Source: Subtercola endophyticus
GTDB taxonomy: Bacteria; Actinomycetota; Actinomycetes; Actinomycetales; Microbacteriaceae
Reading direction: 5' to 3'
Length of the DNA: 64,000 nt
Assembly (NCBI RefSeq): GCF_021044565.1
Contig: NZ_CP087997.1
Coordinates: 2,666,001-2,730,000, forward strand
In this document: one piece after another, positions 1 through 7,064 of the stretch
Numbering within the stretch: the first letter of the stretch is position 1
How the letters are laid out: every line of letters begins with the position of its first letter
Position numbers and translations under genes: made by a program
Notes under the pieces: generated by a model
What the model was told of the DNA's origin: nothing
Database searches by the model: none
Seen by the model: only the letters and a program-made list of their open reading frames with translations

Positions 1-694
1 CGCTCACCGGCCGGATGCTCGGCACACCCTCGTGCCCCGGCTGCCGATCGAGCATCACCACCCCCACCAGCTGAAGCGCACCCGACGGCGCATTCAAGCC
101 CAACTCCGACGGCGACACTTGGTCTTTGTAATACTCGGGCGGAGGCTGCTTCACCGAGAGCGGCTTGCCGTACGCCAGCACCCCGAGGTCGTCTTGCACG
201 GCCAGCGTCTCGTCGGTGACATACTCGAACACCGTTCCCAGGGCGATCGACGCCGTCGTCTTTCCGCGCCCCGACGGCCCGATGAACGCGATCACGTCGC
301 CCGTCGCGGGGTCGGCGACTCCGCCCGCGTGGAACATCAACAGCTCTCCCCGCCGCGCATCGATCGCGAGCCGCGTGATGAGCCCCGAGAGATGGTCGGC
401 CAGCGCCCGGTAGGTCGGCGCGGTCGCACGCTGTTCGGCGAGCGCGGCAGGGTCACCCGCAGCCACGCCGGCCGCTGCAGAAGCCTCCGCGGCGGCGAGC
501 GCGGTGGCGCGCTGCTCCGTCTCAGCCCGCACAGAGGCGCGGATGATCGTGGCCCCCTCAGGCGCAACCGACGCCTCGCGCGCCTCACACCACTGCCACG
601 ACTCCAGAAACTGCCGGGCATCCGCTTCGCTCACACCCTCGAGCGCCACGGCGAACGGCTGCTGCAGCGCAGTTAGCGTGACCCACGACCCCAT
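1..694 (-). CDS. HprK-like serine kinase family protein, C-terminus cut by window edge
   Basis: A P-loop protein read leftward off the window edge, so its C-terminus is missing. From the ATG at 694 (a GTG lies just upstream at 697) about 231 residues are visible. Residues 140-148 form a Walker A loop, GPSGRGKTT. It is preceded by LMFHAGGV (about 120-126) and followed by YVTDETLAV (about 159-167), an arrangement typical of the HPr kinase C-terminal domain and of HprK-related kinases. The N-terminal 110 residues are Ala-rich and not recognisable. In established systems HprK-related kinases occur with PqqD-like proteins and nucleotidyltransferases in peptide or exopolysaccharide loci. Such a pair lies at 33437-34680, but a link across 33 kb is inference. 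Substrate unknown. Confidence 0.75.
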   Translation of the reverse strand, partial: MGSWVTLTALQQPFAVALEGVSEADARQFLESWQWCEAREASVAPEGATIIRASVRAETEQRATALAAAEASAAAGVAAGDPAALAEQRATAPTYRALADHLSGLITRLAIDARRGELLMFHAGGVADPATGDVIAFIGPSGRGKTTASIALGTVFEYVTDETLAVQDDLGVLAYGKPLSVKQPPPEYYKDQVSPSELGLNAPSGALQLVGVVMLDRQPGHEGVPSIRPVS

Positions 695-745
695 CACCCC
701 AAACTACCGTGCCGTGCCCACCGGTGCTTACGCGCCCGCGCCGCC

Positions 746-790
746 CGGTTCGCGGCACCCCGTTCGCGGCCACCCCGTTCACGGCACCCC
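746..790. repeat. Three tandem 15-bp units of CGTTCRCGGCACCC type
   Basis: Between two leftward genes, units resembling CGTTCGCGGCACCC repeat three times head to tail, with a fourth partial copy starting CGTTGATC. The gap otherwise holds no recognisable gene. The GGCACC core recurs in minisatellites at 2351-2440 and near 14740. Confidence 0.6.
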
Positions 791-807
791 GTTGATCAGG
801 CCTGCCG

Positions 808-2226
808 TTACGGGGCGCCGGGCGACCCAGGCACCGCGCACGAGGTGCCGCTGCAGCCTGCCGTCAGCGTCGATCCGCTCACCGCCATGGCGACGACTCC
901 GCCCGTGTCACTGTCGCCGACCTGAGCGTTCACCGACCCGGTGCCGCCGATCACGACGTTGGAGTCGTCTTCGGTCACAACATTGTTGTTTCCCTGCGAC
1001 GTGACAGAGACGTCATCGTAGCCGTCGCCGCCGATGGTCAGGCCCCCGCCGGTCGCCGCGCCGGAGGCAATGCTCGGCTGCGCAGCCATACCCTCAGACC
1101 CCGACGCCGAGGTCTCTGCACTCGAAGCGTCACCCGAGTCGCCGGGATCGCCCGAATCGACCGAATCACCCGAGTCGCCGGAGGTGATCACCGAATCGGT
1201 CACGTCGACCGCGTTGAGGCCGCTGGTATCGGTATCTCCCGTATTGGCGTTCACAGGCCCGTTGTGATCGATGAACACGTTCGAGTCGTCATAGGTGACG
1301 AGCTGGTTATCACCCACGACGTGCAGCGAGTGGTCCTCGTATCCGTTGATCGACGACCCACCCGGAACACCCGAGAGCCCAGACCCGACCGACGACGCAC
1401 CGGACTGCAGCGACGCGTCTCCTCCCGCGACCACCGGCTGCTGCGTGCTCGCCCCCGACACCGCGCTCGACCCAGACACTGCGCTAGCCCCAGACACAGC
1501 GCTCGACCCAGGCGCGGTTGTCGACCCCGACCGGATGCTCGATCCCGACGATGACAGGGCGACGATTCCGCCTCCCGTGGCCGACCCGGTATTGGCCACC
1601 AGCGAACCGTTCTGGCCGATCGACACGATGGAGCCGTCTGTTGCGTACACCTGATACCAGGTCTCGTTCGTCGATCCTGCGGTGACGACAGGCGTCACAA
1701 CGACGGGCACTCCGTAGCTTGCGGAGCTCGCCGCCGGTGCTGCGCGACTTGCAGAGCTCACCGCCGGCGCCGCGCGACTTGCAGAGCTGACCGCCGGCGC
1801 CGAGACATCAGTCGAAGCCGGTGCGAGTGGCGCGACCGACGCCTCGCCAGCAGGCGACGCCTGCACCACGATCTCGACGATCTGCGGTTGCGACGAGGCA
1901 CCGGTCGCTGGGGCACCCGTCGACGGCGCCCCCGTCAACGGCGCAGCGCCCGATGAACCATCCCCCGAAGAACCACCGCCCGGCGAGGCGCCGCCCGATG
2001 CCGCGATGTCCCCGCCGCCCAATCCATCGTTTGCAACCACAGAGGCAACCGGCCGCTCCGAAGCGTGACTCAGCTGTTCGCTGAGAATCCACCCGCCGAG
2101 CAGGCCGACGGTGCCGGCCAGCAAACAGATCACCAGCGTCTTCGAGTCGAAACGCCTCACATCATCACTCAAGGTCGCAGCTTTCGAGAAGGCTCGCCAG
2201 TGCGACGAGCACGAGTTGGCCCCCAC
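808..2226 (-). CDS. Membrane-anchored, Ser/Gly/Ala-rich secreted repeat protein
   Basis: A 472-residue protein with one hydrophobic segment near residues 30-48 after a basic, Asp-rich N-terminus, so it probably has an N-in topology with the remainder outside the membrane. The exported part is low-complexity. It has SAVSG hexapeptide-type repeats, three copies of an SSASRAAPA block (about 148-172) and a Ser-Asp-Gly tract. It also has two related 40-residue modules (about 303-345 and 411-450) with the pattern NxVVTxDDSNVxI...GxVNAxxGDxDTxG, plus a weaker copy at about 200-230. The modules could form a beta-repeat fold; I recognise no family. A TTG near residue 19 (LSDDVRRF) is an alternative start. 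A surface or matrix protein is inferred only from topology and composition. Confidence 0.7.
   Translation of the reverse strand: MGANSCSSHWRAFSKAATLSDDVRRFDSKTLVICLLAGTVGLLGGWILSEQLSHASERPVASVVANDGLGGGDIAASGGASPGGGSSGDGSSGAAPLTGAPSTGAPATGASSQPQIVEIVVQASPAGEASVAPLAPASTDVSAPAVSSASRAAPAVSSASRAAPAASSASYGVPVVVTPVVTAGSTNETWYQVYATDGSIVSIGQNGSLVANTGSATGGGIVALSSSGSSIRSGSTTAPGSSAVSGASAVSGSSAVSGASTQQPVVAGGDASLQSGASSVGSGLSGVPGGSSINGYEDHSLHVVGDNQLVTYDDSNVFIDHNGPVNANTGDTDTSGLNAVDVTDSVITSGDSGDSVDSGDPGDSGDASSAETSASGSEGMAAQPSIASGAATGGGLTIGGDGYDDVSVTSQGNNNVVTEDDSNVVIGGTGSVNAQVGDSDTGGVVAMAVSGSTLTAGCSGTSCAVPGSPGAP
1454..1525. repeat. Four tandem 18-bp units within a coding region
   Basis: Four head-to-tail 18-bp units (1454-1471, 1472-1489, 1490-1507 and a diverged 1508-1525) encode SAVSGS/SAVSGA hexapeptides of the anchored secreted protein. 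Unit length is a multiple of three, so copy-number change would keep the frame. Confidence 0.8.
1711..1800. repeat. Three tandem 30-bp units within a coding region
   Basis: Three consecutive 30-bp units (1711-1740, 1741-1770, 1771-1800), the last two almost identical, encode the decapeptide repeats rich in Ser, Ala and Pro of the anchored secreted protein. The period is in frame, as expected for a recombination-prone surface-protein spacer. Confidence 0.85.
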
Positions 2227-2350
2227 ACCGCCTGCGACTCTGTCGCGTCAACCGGTGTGCATTGGCACACAGGTTAGGCCGTTCCGCGAGCGGCAACGTG
2301 GCCCTCTCGCTCCCACCCGCCATCCCGCTCGGCGCCCCGCGAACAGGCGC

Positions 2351-2440
2351 CACCCACCCTGGCGGCACCCGCCTGAGCGGCACTCGCGCGGGCGGCACCC
2401 ACCCTGGCGGCACCCGCTCGAGCGGCACCCCCTTTAGGGC
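2351..2440. repeat. 45-bp imperfect direct repeat in the intergenic region 2227-2601
   Basis: Two 45-bp copies start with the same 22 bases (at 2351 and 2396) and share an AGCGGCAC core. The second ends in CCCCCTTTAGGG. A 21-base stretch at 2419-2439 matches 18 of 21 bases at 14757-14777. The rest of the 375-bp gap between the divergent genes holds no ORF I can support. It should contain the promoters of both flanking genes. Confidence 0.7.
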
Positions 2441-2601
2441 TTTTCTGCTGGTCAGAGGTCAAATTACAGTCGATATCAGACCAACGACCTTTGACGCAGC
2501 GAGGGCATTTTCGAAGGTCTTTCAGCCCAAGCATCGACGCTCGCGACCGCAGCCGACGCTGCTTGCGAGCGCCGACTCCCGACCCGAATGCGACTCACAT
2601 C

Positions 2602-3114
2602 ATGGCCCTGCGCTCTCGCGACACCTCACTCCCCACAAACGGCGACACCACCGAGACTCCGGGCACCGCTGACACCACGCCCGCCGGGTTCAGTCGACGC
2701 ACGTTAGTGAAGAGTGCAGCCTGGTCGGTTCCCGTCATAGCGCTAGCTGTGGGCGCCCCCGCGCAGGCATCCTCGACCCCGCACGGCTGGACTCCCTGCA
2801 TCTGCGGCGGCAAGAACGGATCGGGCCCCTACGGCCAGAACGACAACGGGCAGTACCTCGTCGAAGAGCACCTGCTCATCATCACGTATGACCGCATTCC
2901 GCAGAACACCATCGATGTCAACGTTCGTTTTCTCGACGGCACCAGCAAGAACTTTCACTACGACTTCAAGAACTGGCCTCTCACCCCGGGCTCGAACCAG
3001 CTGACCATCAACCTCGCCGGCTATTCCACCACCGGCCCGGCCTGGGTGCAGGTCGACGGCTTCAACTCGCACTACTCCGACCCGATGTGCCCCGCACCCT
3101 CCACTAACAAGTAA
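2602..3114 (+). CDS. Secreted protein with twin-arginine leader, unknown function
   Basis: I choose the ATG at 2602, which places SRRTLVK about 30 residues in. A hydrophobic AAWSVPVIALAVGAP stretch and an AQA-S cleavage site follow, which matches a Tat signal. The mature part is about 115 residues with a CIC motif soon after cleavage and one Cys near the C-terminus (PMC). It is rich in Gly, Tyr, Asn and Asp, with a pattern that suggests beta-strands. I do not recognise a family. The leader is nearly identical to those at 11289 and 14605, so the three proteins probably use the same export route. Earlier in-frame starts back to 2491 lack a ribosome site and would bury the leader. Confidence 0.75.
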   Translation: MALRSRDTSLPTNGDTTETPGTADTTPAGFSRRTLVKSAAWSVPVIALAVGAPAQASSTPHGWTPCICGGKNGSGPYGQNDNGQYLVEEHLLIITYDRIPQNTIDVNVRFLDGTSKNFHYDFKNWPLTPGSNQLTINLAGYSTTGPAWVQVDGFNSHYSDPMCPAPSTNK

Positions 3115-3158
3115 AGCGCATTCCTTCTCACTCGCCACGTTCCGCCCTGCTTGGTAGC

Positions 3159-4046
3159 ATGACGACAATGGACATGTCGGGGCAGTTCCAAATCGCAGTC
3201 ATCATCGAAGACAGTCCGGACATCAGCGGGCTTATCGACACGGTGCTCACCGCCGCCGGCTTTCGCACCGTCGTGACCACCAACGGTCTCGACGGCATCA
3301 ATGCTGTGCGTGAGTATTCGCCCGTCATCACCACGCTCGATGTCAACATGCCGGGCATCGACGGGTTCGAGACGGCTCGGCGCATCCGCAGTTTCAGTGA
3401 CACCTACTTGATCATGCTCACAGCTCGCGACGACGAGATCGATACCCTCCAGGGCCTGGAGGCCGGCGCCGACGACTACCTCATCAAACCCTTTCGCCCA
3501 CGCGAGTTGCGCGCACGCATAGCGGCCATGCAGCGCCGGCCACGCGCCATGGTGAGCCTGGCCGAGCAGCGCGCAACCGTGGCCTCACCCGACGCGACCG
3601 GCAACGCGACAGGCACAGGCACAGGCACCAGCACCGGCACCGCGACAGGCACCGGCACCGGCGAACCTGCAACCGGCGCCTCGGGCCGTTCGACCTATCC
3701 CCGCGAAGATGGGTGGGTCGGCTACAACGGGCTGTTCATCAATGAAGAGATGCGTCTGGCCGAGAAAGACGGCATTCCGCTCGAACTCACGCGAAGCGAG
3801 TTCAGTCTGCTGGTCGCTCTCGTGAACAGCGGCCGTCGCGTTCGCAGCAAGACAGACCTCGCGCTGCTCTTGCGCGGAGAATCCGAATCGCCCTCGACGT
3901 ACGTGAGCGAAAGCGACAAGCGGGCGATCGAGGTGCATATCGTGAACCTCCGGCGCAAGCTGGGTGATGACCTGCGCGACCCGCGCTTCATCGAGACGGT
4001 TCGCGGAATCGGCTACCGAATGGCCGCAGCGCACGACGCCTCCTGA
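3159..4046 (+). CDS. OmpR/PhoB-family response regulator
   Basis: Transcription factor of a two-component system. The receiver domain (about 11-125) has the acidic pair E17/D18, phospho-acceptor D61 in TLDVNMPG, T88 and K110 in LIKPF. The C-terminal 85 residues form a winged-helix domain with ELTRSEFSLLVALV, DKRAIEVHIVNLRRKLG and FIETVRGIGYR, the standard OmpR-type DNA-binding signature. Between them lies an unusual Thr-Gly linker (about 147-172) encoded by hexamer repeats. The gene converges on a degenerate GGDEF gene with only 6 bp between stops. The histidine kinase at 5336-6967 is the probable partner, inferred from proximity. ATGs at 3168 and 3174 are alternative starts. Confidence 0.93.
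   Translation: MTTMDMSGQFQIAVIIEDSPDISGLIDTVLTAAGFRTVVTTNGLDGINAVREYSPVITTLDVNMPGIDGFETARRIRSFSDTYLIMLTARDDEIDTLQGLEAGADDYLIKPFRPRELRARIAAMQRRPRAMVSLAEQRATVASPDATGNATGTGTGTSTGTATGTGTGEPATGASGRSTYPREDGWVGYNGLFINEEMRLAEKDGIPLELTRSEFSLLVALVNSGRRVRSKTDLALLLRGESESPSTYVSESDKRAIEVHIVNLRRKLGDDLRDPRFIETVRGIGYRMAAAHDAS
3598..3661. repeat. ACAGGC/ACCGGC hexanucleotide repeat in the response-regulator linker
   Basis: About ten near-copies of a hexamer ACAGGC or ACCGGC run through the interdomain linker and encode alternating Thr-Gly. Copy-number changes would keep the frame and alter only the spacing between receiver and DNA-binding domains. Confidence 0.85.
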
Positions 4047-4052
4047 CGACCG

Positions 4053-5249
4053 CTACGAAGGCGGCCGAGCTGGAGTCGAACCTTCGGGCTCGTCTGAGTG
4101 ACCGACCTCGATGTGATTGCCGCCCGCCGCTCGGGTCAGCTGCGTCACCTCATCGAGCGCCGCCGCCAACACGGTCATGTCGTAGCCGAAGACGTCGGTG
4201 CTCACGACACCGAAGCTCGCTGTCGCCCGCAGGCTCTGCGATTCGTCGATCGGATGGTCGACCAGCGCGTCTCGAATGCGCCGGGCGAGTTTCGGCGCCT
4301 CATTGTCGTTGATCACGACCATGACGATCACGAACCGGCCGGCTCCCGGATGCCCGAGCAGAGCACCTGTGGGTGCAAGCGCTCGAACGATTTTCGCCAC
4401 CTGGAGAATGACACCGTCTCCGAAATTTCGACCGAGAGCGGTATTGATTTCGGGCAGGCTATCGATATCGATTGCGATCATCGCCAGTCGCTCCGACCGT
4501 GCTGCCGCTCGCTCGAGCCAGTCCTGCCACTGCTGCGCGAAGGCCGAAGCCGAGAGCAGGCCCACCACCGAAAGGGTTCCGACCGTCAGATCACCGAGCG
4601 CGGAGGCTCCCGCGCGTTCCACCTGCAAGATCGAGAGCGAGATGGTTCCGAGCAGCACGAACGCCGTGAGGAGAATCGTCGAGATCTCCGGCCCGAAGTA
4701 CGTCACGAAGAGCTCACCCTGCGGGCCGCCAATGGCAAAAGCGACGGTTCTGAGCCCGTAGTAGATCGCGACGACCCAGAGCGCTCCAGCGAGAACGCGC
4801 GCGTTCACGTTGCGCAACAGTCGCCCGCGCAGCGCCTCGAAACCGGCCAGACCCGAAAAGACGGCGATGACGGGAAAGAGCACGAGCGAGCCCTGCCACG
4901 CACCCTGACTCTGGGCAGTGACGAGGCTCGCGACAGTGACCGCGGCCGCCGCGAGCGCCACGACCACGATGTACGGTCGACGACCATTGAACGCTCGGCA
5001 CCCTGACCAGATCATTCCGCTGACGAGCGAGTAAGCCGCATTGCCGATGACGAGAATCCAGCTCGCATCGCTGGTTCCGCCCCAGATGCCGAAACAGATG
5101 ACAGAGAGTATCGCGCCGATGAACGACACGCTCCACAACCGACCGGCCAAGTCGTTGCGCCGGGTCGCCGTATTGAGCACAAAAGAGAAGCCGCACAGCA
5201 CGACGACGATTCCGTCGAAAACCAGAAGGGTCTGAAGGTCGAGCCTCAC
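4053..5249 (-). CDS. Membrane protein with degenerate GGDEF domain
   Basis: The N-terminal half (to about residue 225) carries roughly six or seven hydrophobic helices, as in MHYT/7TM-type sensory modules. The C-terminal half is a GGDEF fold: MIAIDIDSLPEINTALGRNFGD matches the metal-binding beta-strand and helix. The signature loop reads GHPGAGRFVIVM instead of GGDEF, so two or more catalytic residues are lost and diguanylate cyclase activity is unlikely. It may be a nucleotide sensor or partner protein. The start is a GTG at 5249 preceded by AGAAGAG. The gene follows the histidine kinase on the same strand after 86 bp, so co-transcription is plausible. Confidence 0.85.
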   Translation of the reverse strand: MRLDLQTLLVFDGIVVVLCGFSFVLNTATRRNDLAGRLWSVSFIGAILSVICFGIWGGTSDASWILVIGNAAYSLVSGMIWSGCRAFNGRRPYIVVVALAAAAVTVASLVTAQSQGAWQGSLVLFPVIAVFSGLAGFEALRGRLLRNVNARVLAGALWVVAIYYGLRTVAFAIGGPQGELFVTYFGPEISTILLTAFVLLGTISLSILQVERAGASALGDLTVGTLSVVGLLSASAFAQQWQDWLERAAARSERLAMIAIDIDSLPEINTALGRNFGDGVILQVAKIVRALAPTGALLGHPGAGRFVIVMVVINDNEAPKLARRIRDALVDHPIDESQSLRATASFGVVSTDVFGYDMTVLAAALDEVTQLTRAAGGNHIEVGHSDEPEGSTPARPPS

Positions 5250-5335
5250 CTCTTCTGCGCCTTTCGGTCAATCTGCCTGCGGCCGCGGCCCGTCGCGAGG
5301 TCCCCGCTCGCCGGGTGCCCGCCCGCCAGGTCGAT

Positions 5336-6967
5336 TCAGGCCAACTCTAGCTGTTTGACGGGTAAGCGCACCACGAACTGCGAACCGACTCCGGGGATAC
5401 TGCTCACCTCGAGTTCCCCACCGTGCTCTCGCACAATATTCCGGCTGATGCTCATTCCGAGGCCCGAGCCTTGGATCCCCGACTGCTGCACCGCCTCTGC
5501 CCGGAAGTATCGGTCGAAGATCTTCGCCTGGTCGAGCGCATTGAGCCCGATGCCGGTGTCACTGACCGTAATGGTGACAGAGGTATCGGTAGCCTGCACC
5601 TCGACGTGCACCGACCCACCGGGCTTGTTGTATTTGATCGCGTTGGTGAGCAGGTTGTCGATGACTTGCCGGAGCCGGAATCCATCCGCAACGATGCTCG
5701 CCGGGGCGAGAGTCTCGCCCGTCACGGTGATTCCGTGCTCCTCGGCGAGAGGATGCCGAGCCTGAATCGAGTCAGTGACGATCTGGTTCACATCGCACTC
5801 CTCGAACTTCATTGCGAGCAAGTGATCGGAGTCGGGGGCCGTGATCCGAAGATCAGCGATCAGTGCGAGCAGCCGGTCGGCGTTCGACGAGGCGATCTCC
5901 AGGTACGACGACGTGACAGGGCTGAGCGACGGGTCTTCGAGAGCCAGGTCGAGGTAGCCGAGAATCGAGGTCAGGGGTGAACGCAATTCGTGTGAGACGG
6001 TGGCGACCAGGTCGTCACGGGCCCGAATGGCCGTGATTTCGCTGGTGACGTCGCGAGTCACCATGACTCCGCCGTCGTGCTCGCCGTCGGCACCGACGAT
6101 CTGCTGTGCAGAGATCGAGAGCGCCCTGCGACGCTCACCCGGTTCACCCACCCAGACGATGAAGTCGTTGTAGACGTTTCCGAGCGCAGCCTGCCGGTAC
6201 GGTCGCAGCTCGTCGGGCATCGGGGTGACTCGATCCGCGTAATAGAGCGTGCTCGGCTCCGGGCTCGTCGCGGAGGCACCGAATTCGGCAACGAGCCTCT
6301 GCGACGTGCGGTTCACCAGGGTCTCGCGGCCGTGCTTGTCGAAGGCCACCACACCGAACTCGACCGAGTTCAAGACCGCATCGAGCGTTTGTTCCTGCCG
6401 CCGGGCACGACGATGTGCAGCTTCGAGCAGACTAGCCTGCTGTCGAAGCAGGGCCAGCTGGGCGGCGGAGCTCTTGGCGCGAACGAAGCTCACCGCAGCA
6501 ATGAACGCGAGGGTGACGGGCACAACGATGAGGGCGGGGGCATTCGCCATCACGCTGACCGACCCGCCGACGAAGGCGCAACCCCAGATCAACGCAGCAG
6601 ACCCGACCGACCCGAAAATCGCACCTCTGACGCCGAACTCGGTCGAGAGCCAGATGAGGGGAAAGACGAAGAGAATAGACGCGGCGAGATTGATGGATGC
6701 GGGTTGCGCGGTCGCGCCCAGCACTATGGATGCCGCCGCCAGCATGTCTGCGATGGGCACGACCACGATCCAGCCCGGCGTGATCTCCCCCCAGGGCAGA
6801 ACAGCGGCTAATGCGGTGATGACGAAGACGGCGACGCCTCCACTGAAGAAGAATGGATTGACGACTGCGCCGCTCTGCATGATGAATTCGGCGCAAATCA
6901 AGAGAAGTGCTGTAGCGGCGAAGGGGAGTTGCGACTGGAACACAGCGCGCTCGCGCCGTTCCCGCAT
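5336..6967 (-). CDS. Membrane sensor histidine kinase with PAS domain
   Basis: The N-terminus has several membrane helices (to about residue 175), then a short coiled segment and a PAS domain (about 200-310). The kinase core has the H-box ATVSHELRSPLTSILGY (His near 325), N-box NLLTNAIKYN, G1 DTGIGL, an F-box FDRYFRAE and G2 GSGLGMSISRNIV. All catalytic motifs are intact. The ATG at 6967 has GAGGGG nine bases upstream; a GTG at 6988 is the alternative start. It lies upstream of the degenerate GGDEF gene on the same strand and is the probable partner of the response regulator at 3159. The signal sensed is unknown. Confidence 0.93.
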   Translation of the reverse strand: MRERRERAVFQSQLPFAATALLLICAEFIMQSGAVVNPFFFSGGVAVFVITALAAVLPWGEITPGWIVVVPIADMLAAASIVLGATAQPASINLAASILFVFPLIWLSTEFGVRGAIFGSVGSAALIWGCAFVGGSVSVMANAPALIVVPVTLAFIAAVSFVRAKSSAAQLALLRQQASLLEAAHRRARRQEQTLDAVLNSVEFGVVAFDKHGRETLVNRTSQRLVAEFGASATSPEPSTLYYADRVTPMPDELRPYRQAALGNVYNDFIVWVGEPGERRRALSISAQQIVGADGEHDGGVMVTRDVTSEITAIRARDDLVATVSHELRSPLTSILGYLDLALEDPSLSPVTSSYLEIASSNADRLLALIADLRITAPDSDHLLAMKFEECDVNQIVTDSIQARHPLAEEHGITVTGETLAPASIVADGFRLRQVIDNLLTNAIKYNKPGGSVHVEVQATDTSVTITVSDTGIGLNALDQAKIFDRYFRAEAVQQSGIQGSGLGMSISRNIVREHGGELEVSSIPGVGSQFVVRLPVKQLELA

Positions 6968-7064
6968 CGCTCTCGACCCCTCGACCACCCCTGAATCTTA
7001 GGGTGCCGAGGCCTTCTCAGTCTTTCCCCAGTCCGGGGGGCGACTCCGCGTAAGCCGGCGACAC

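Noticed and set aside
2165..2534. Peptides with repeating GAARAGAARV or RVPPGWV text in the 2.3-2.5 kb gap
   Set aside because: They are translations of the 45-bp minisatellite in both directions; no start signal and no conserved domain.
3598..3661. CRISPR-like spaced repeat
   Set aside because: Units are 6 bp without spacers and lie in a coding linker.
4098..5006. Long rightward open frame opposite the GGDEF gene
   Set aside because: Arg/His-rich text with no domain pattern; it is the antisense shadow of a gene with clear motifs.
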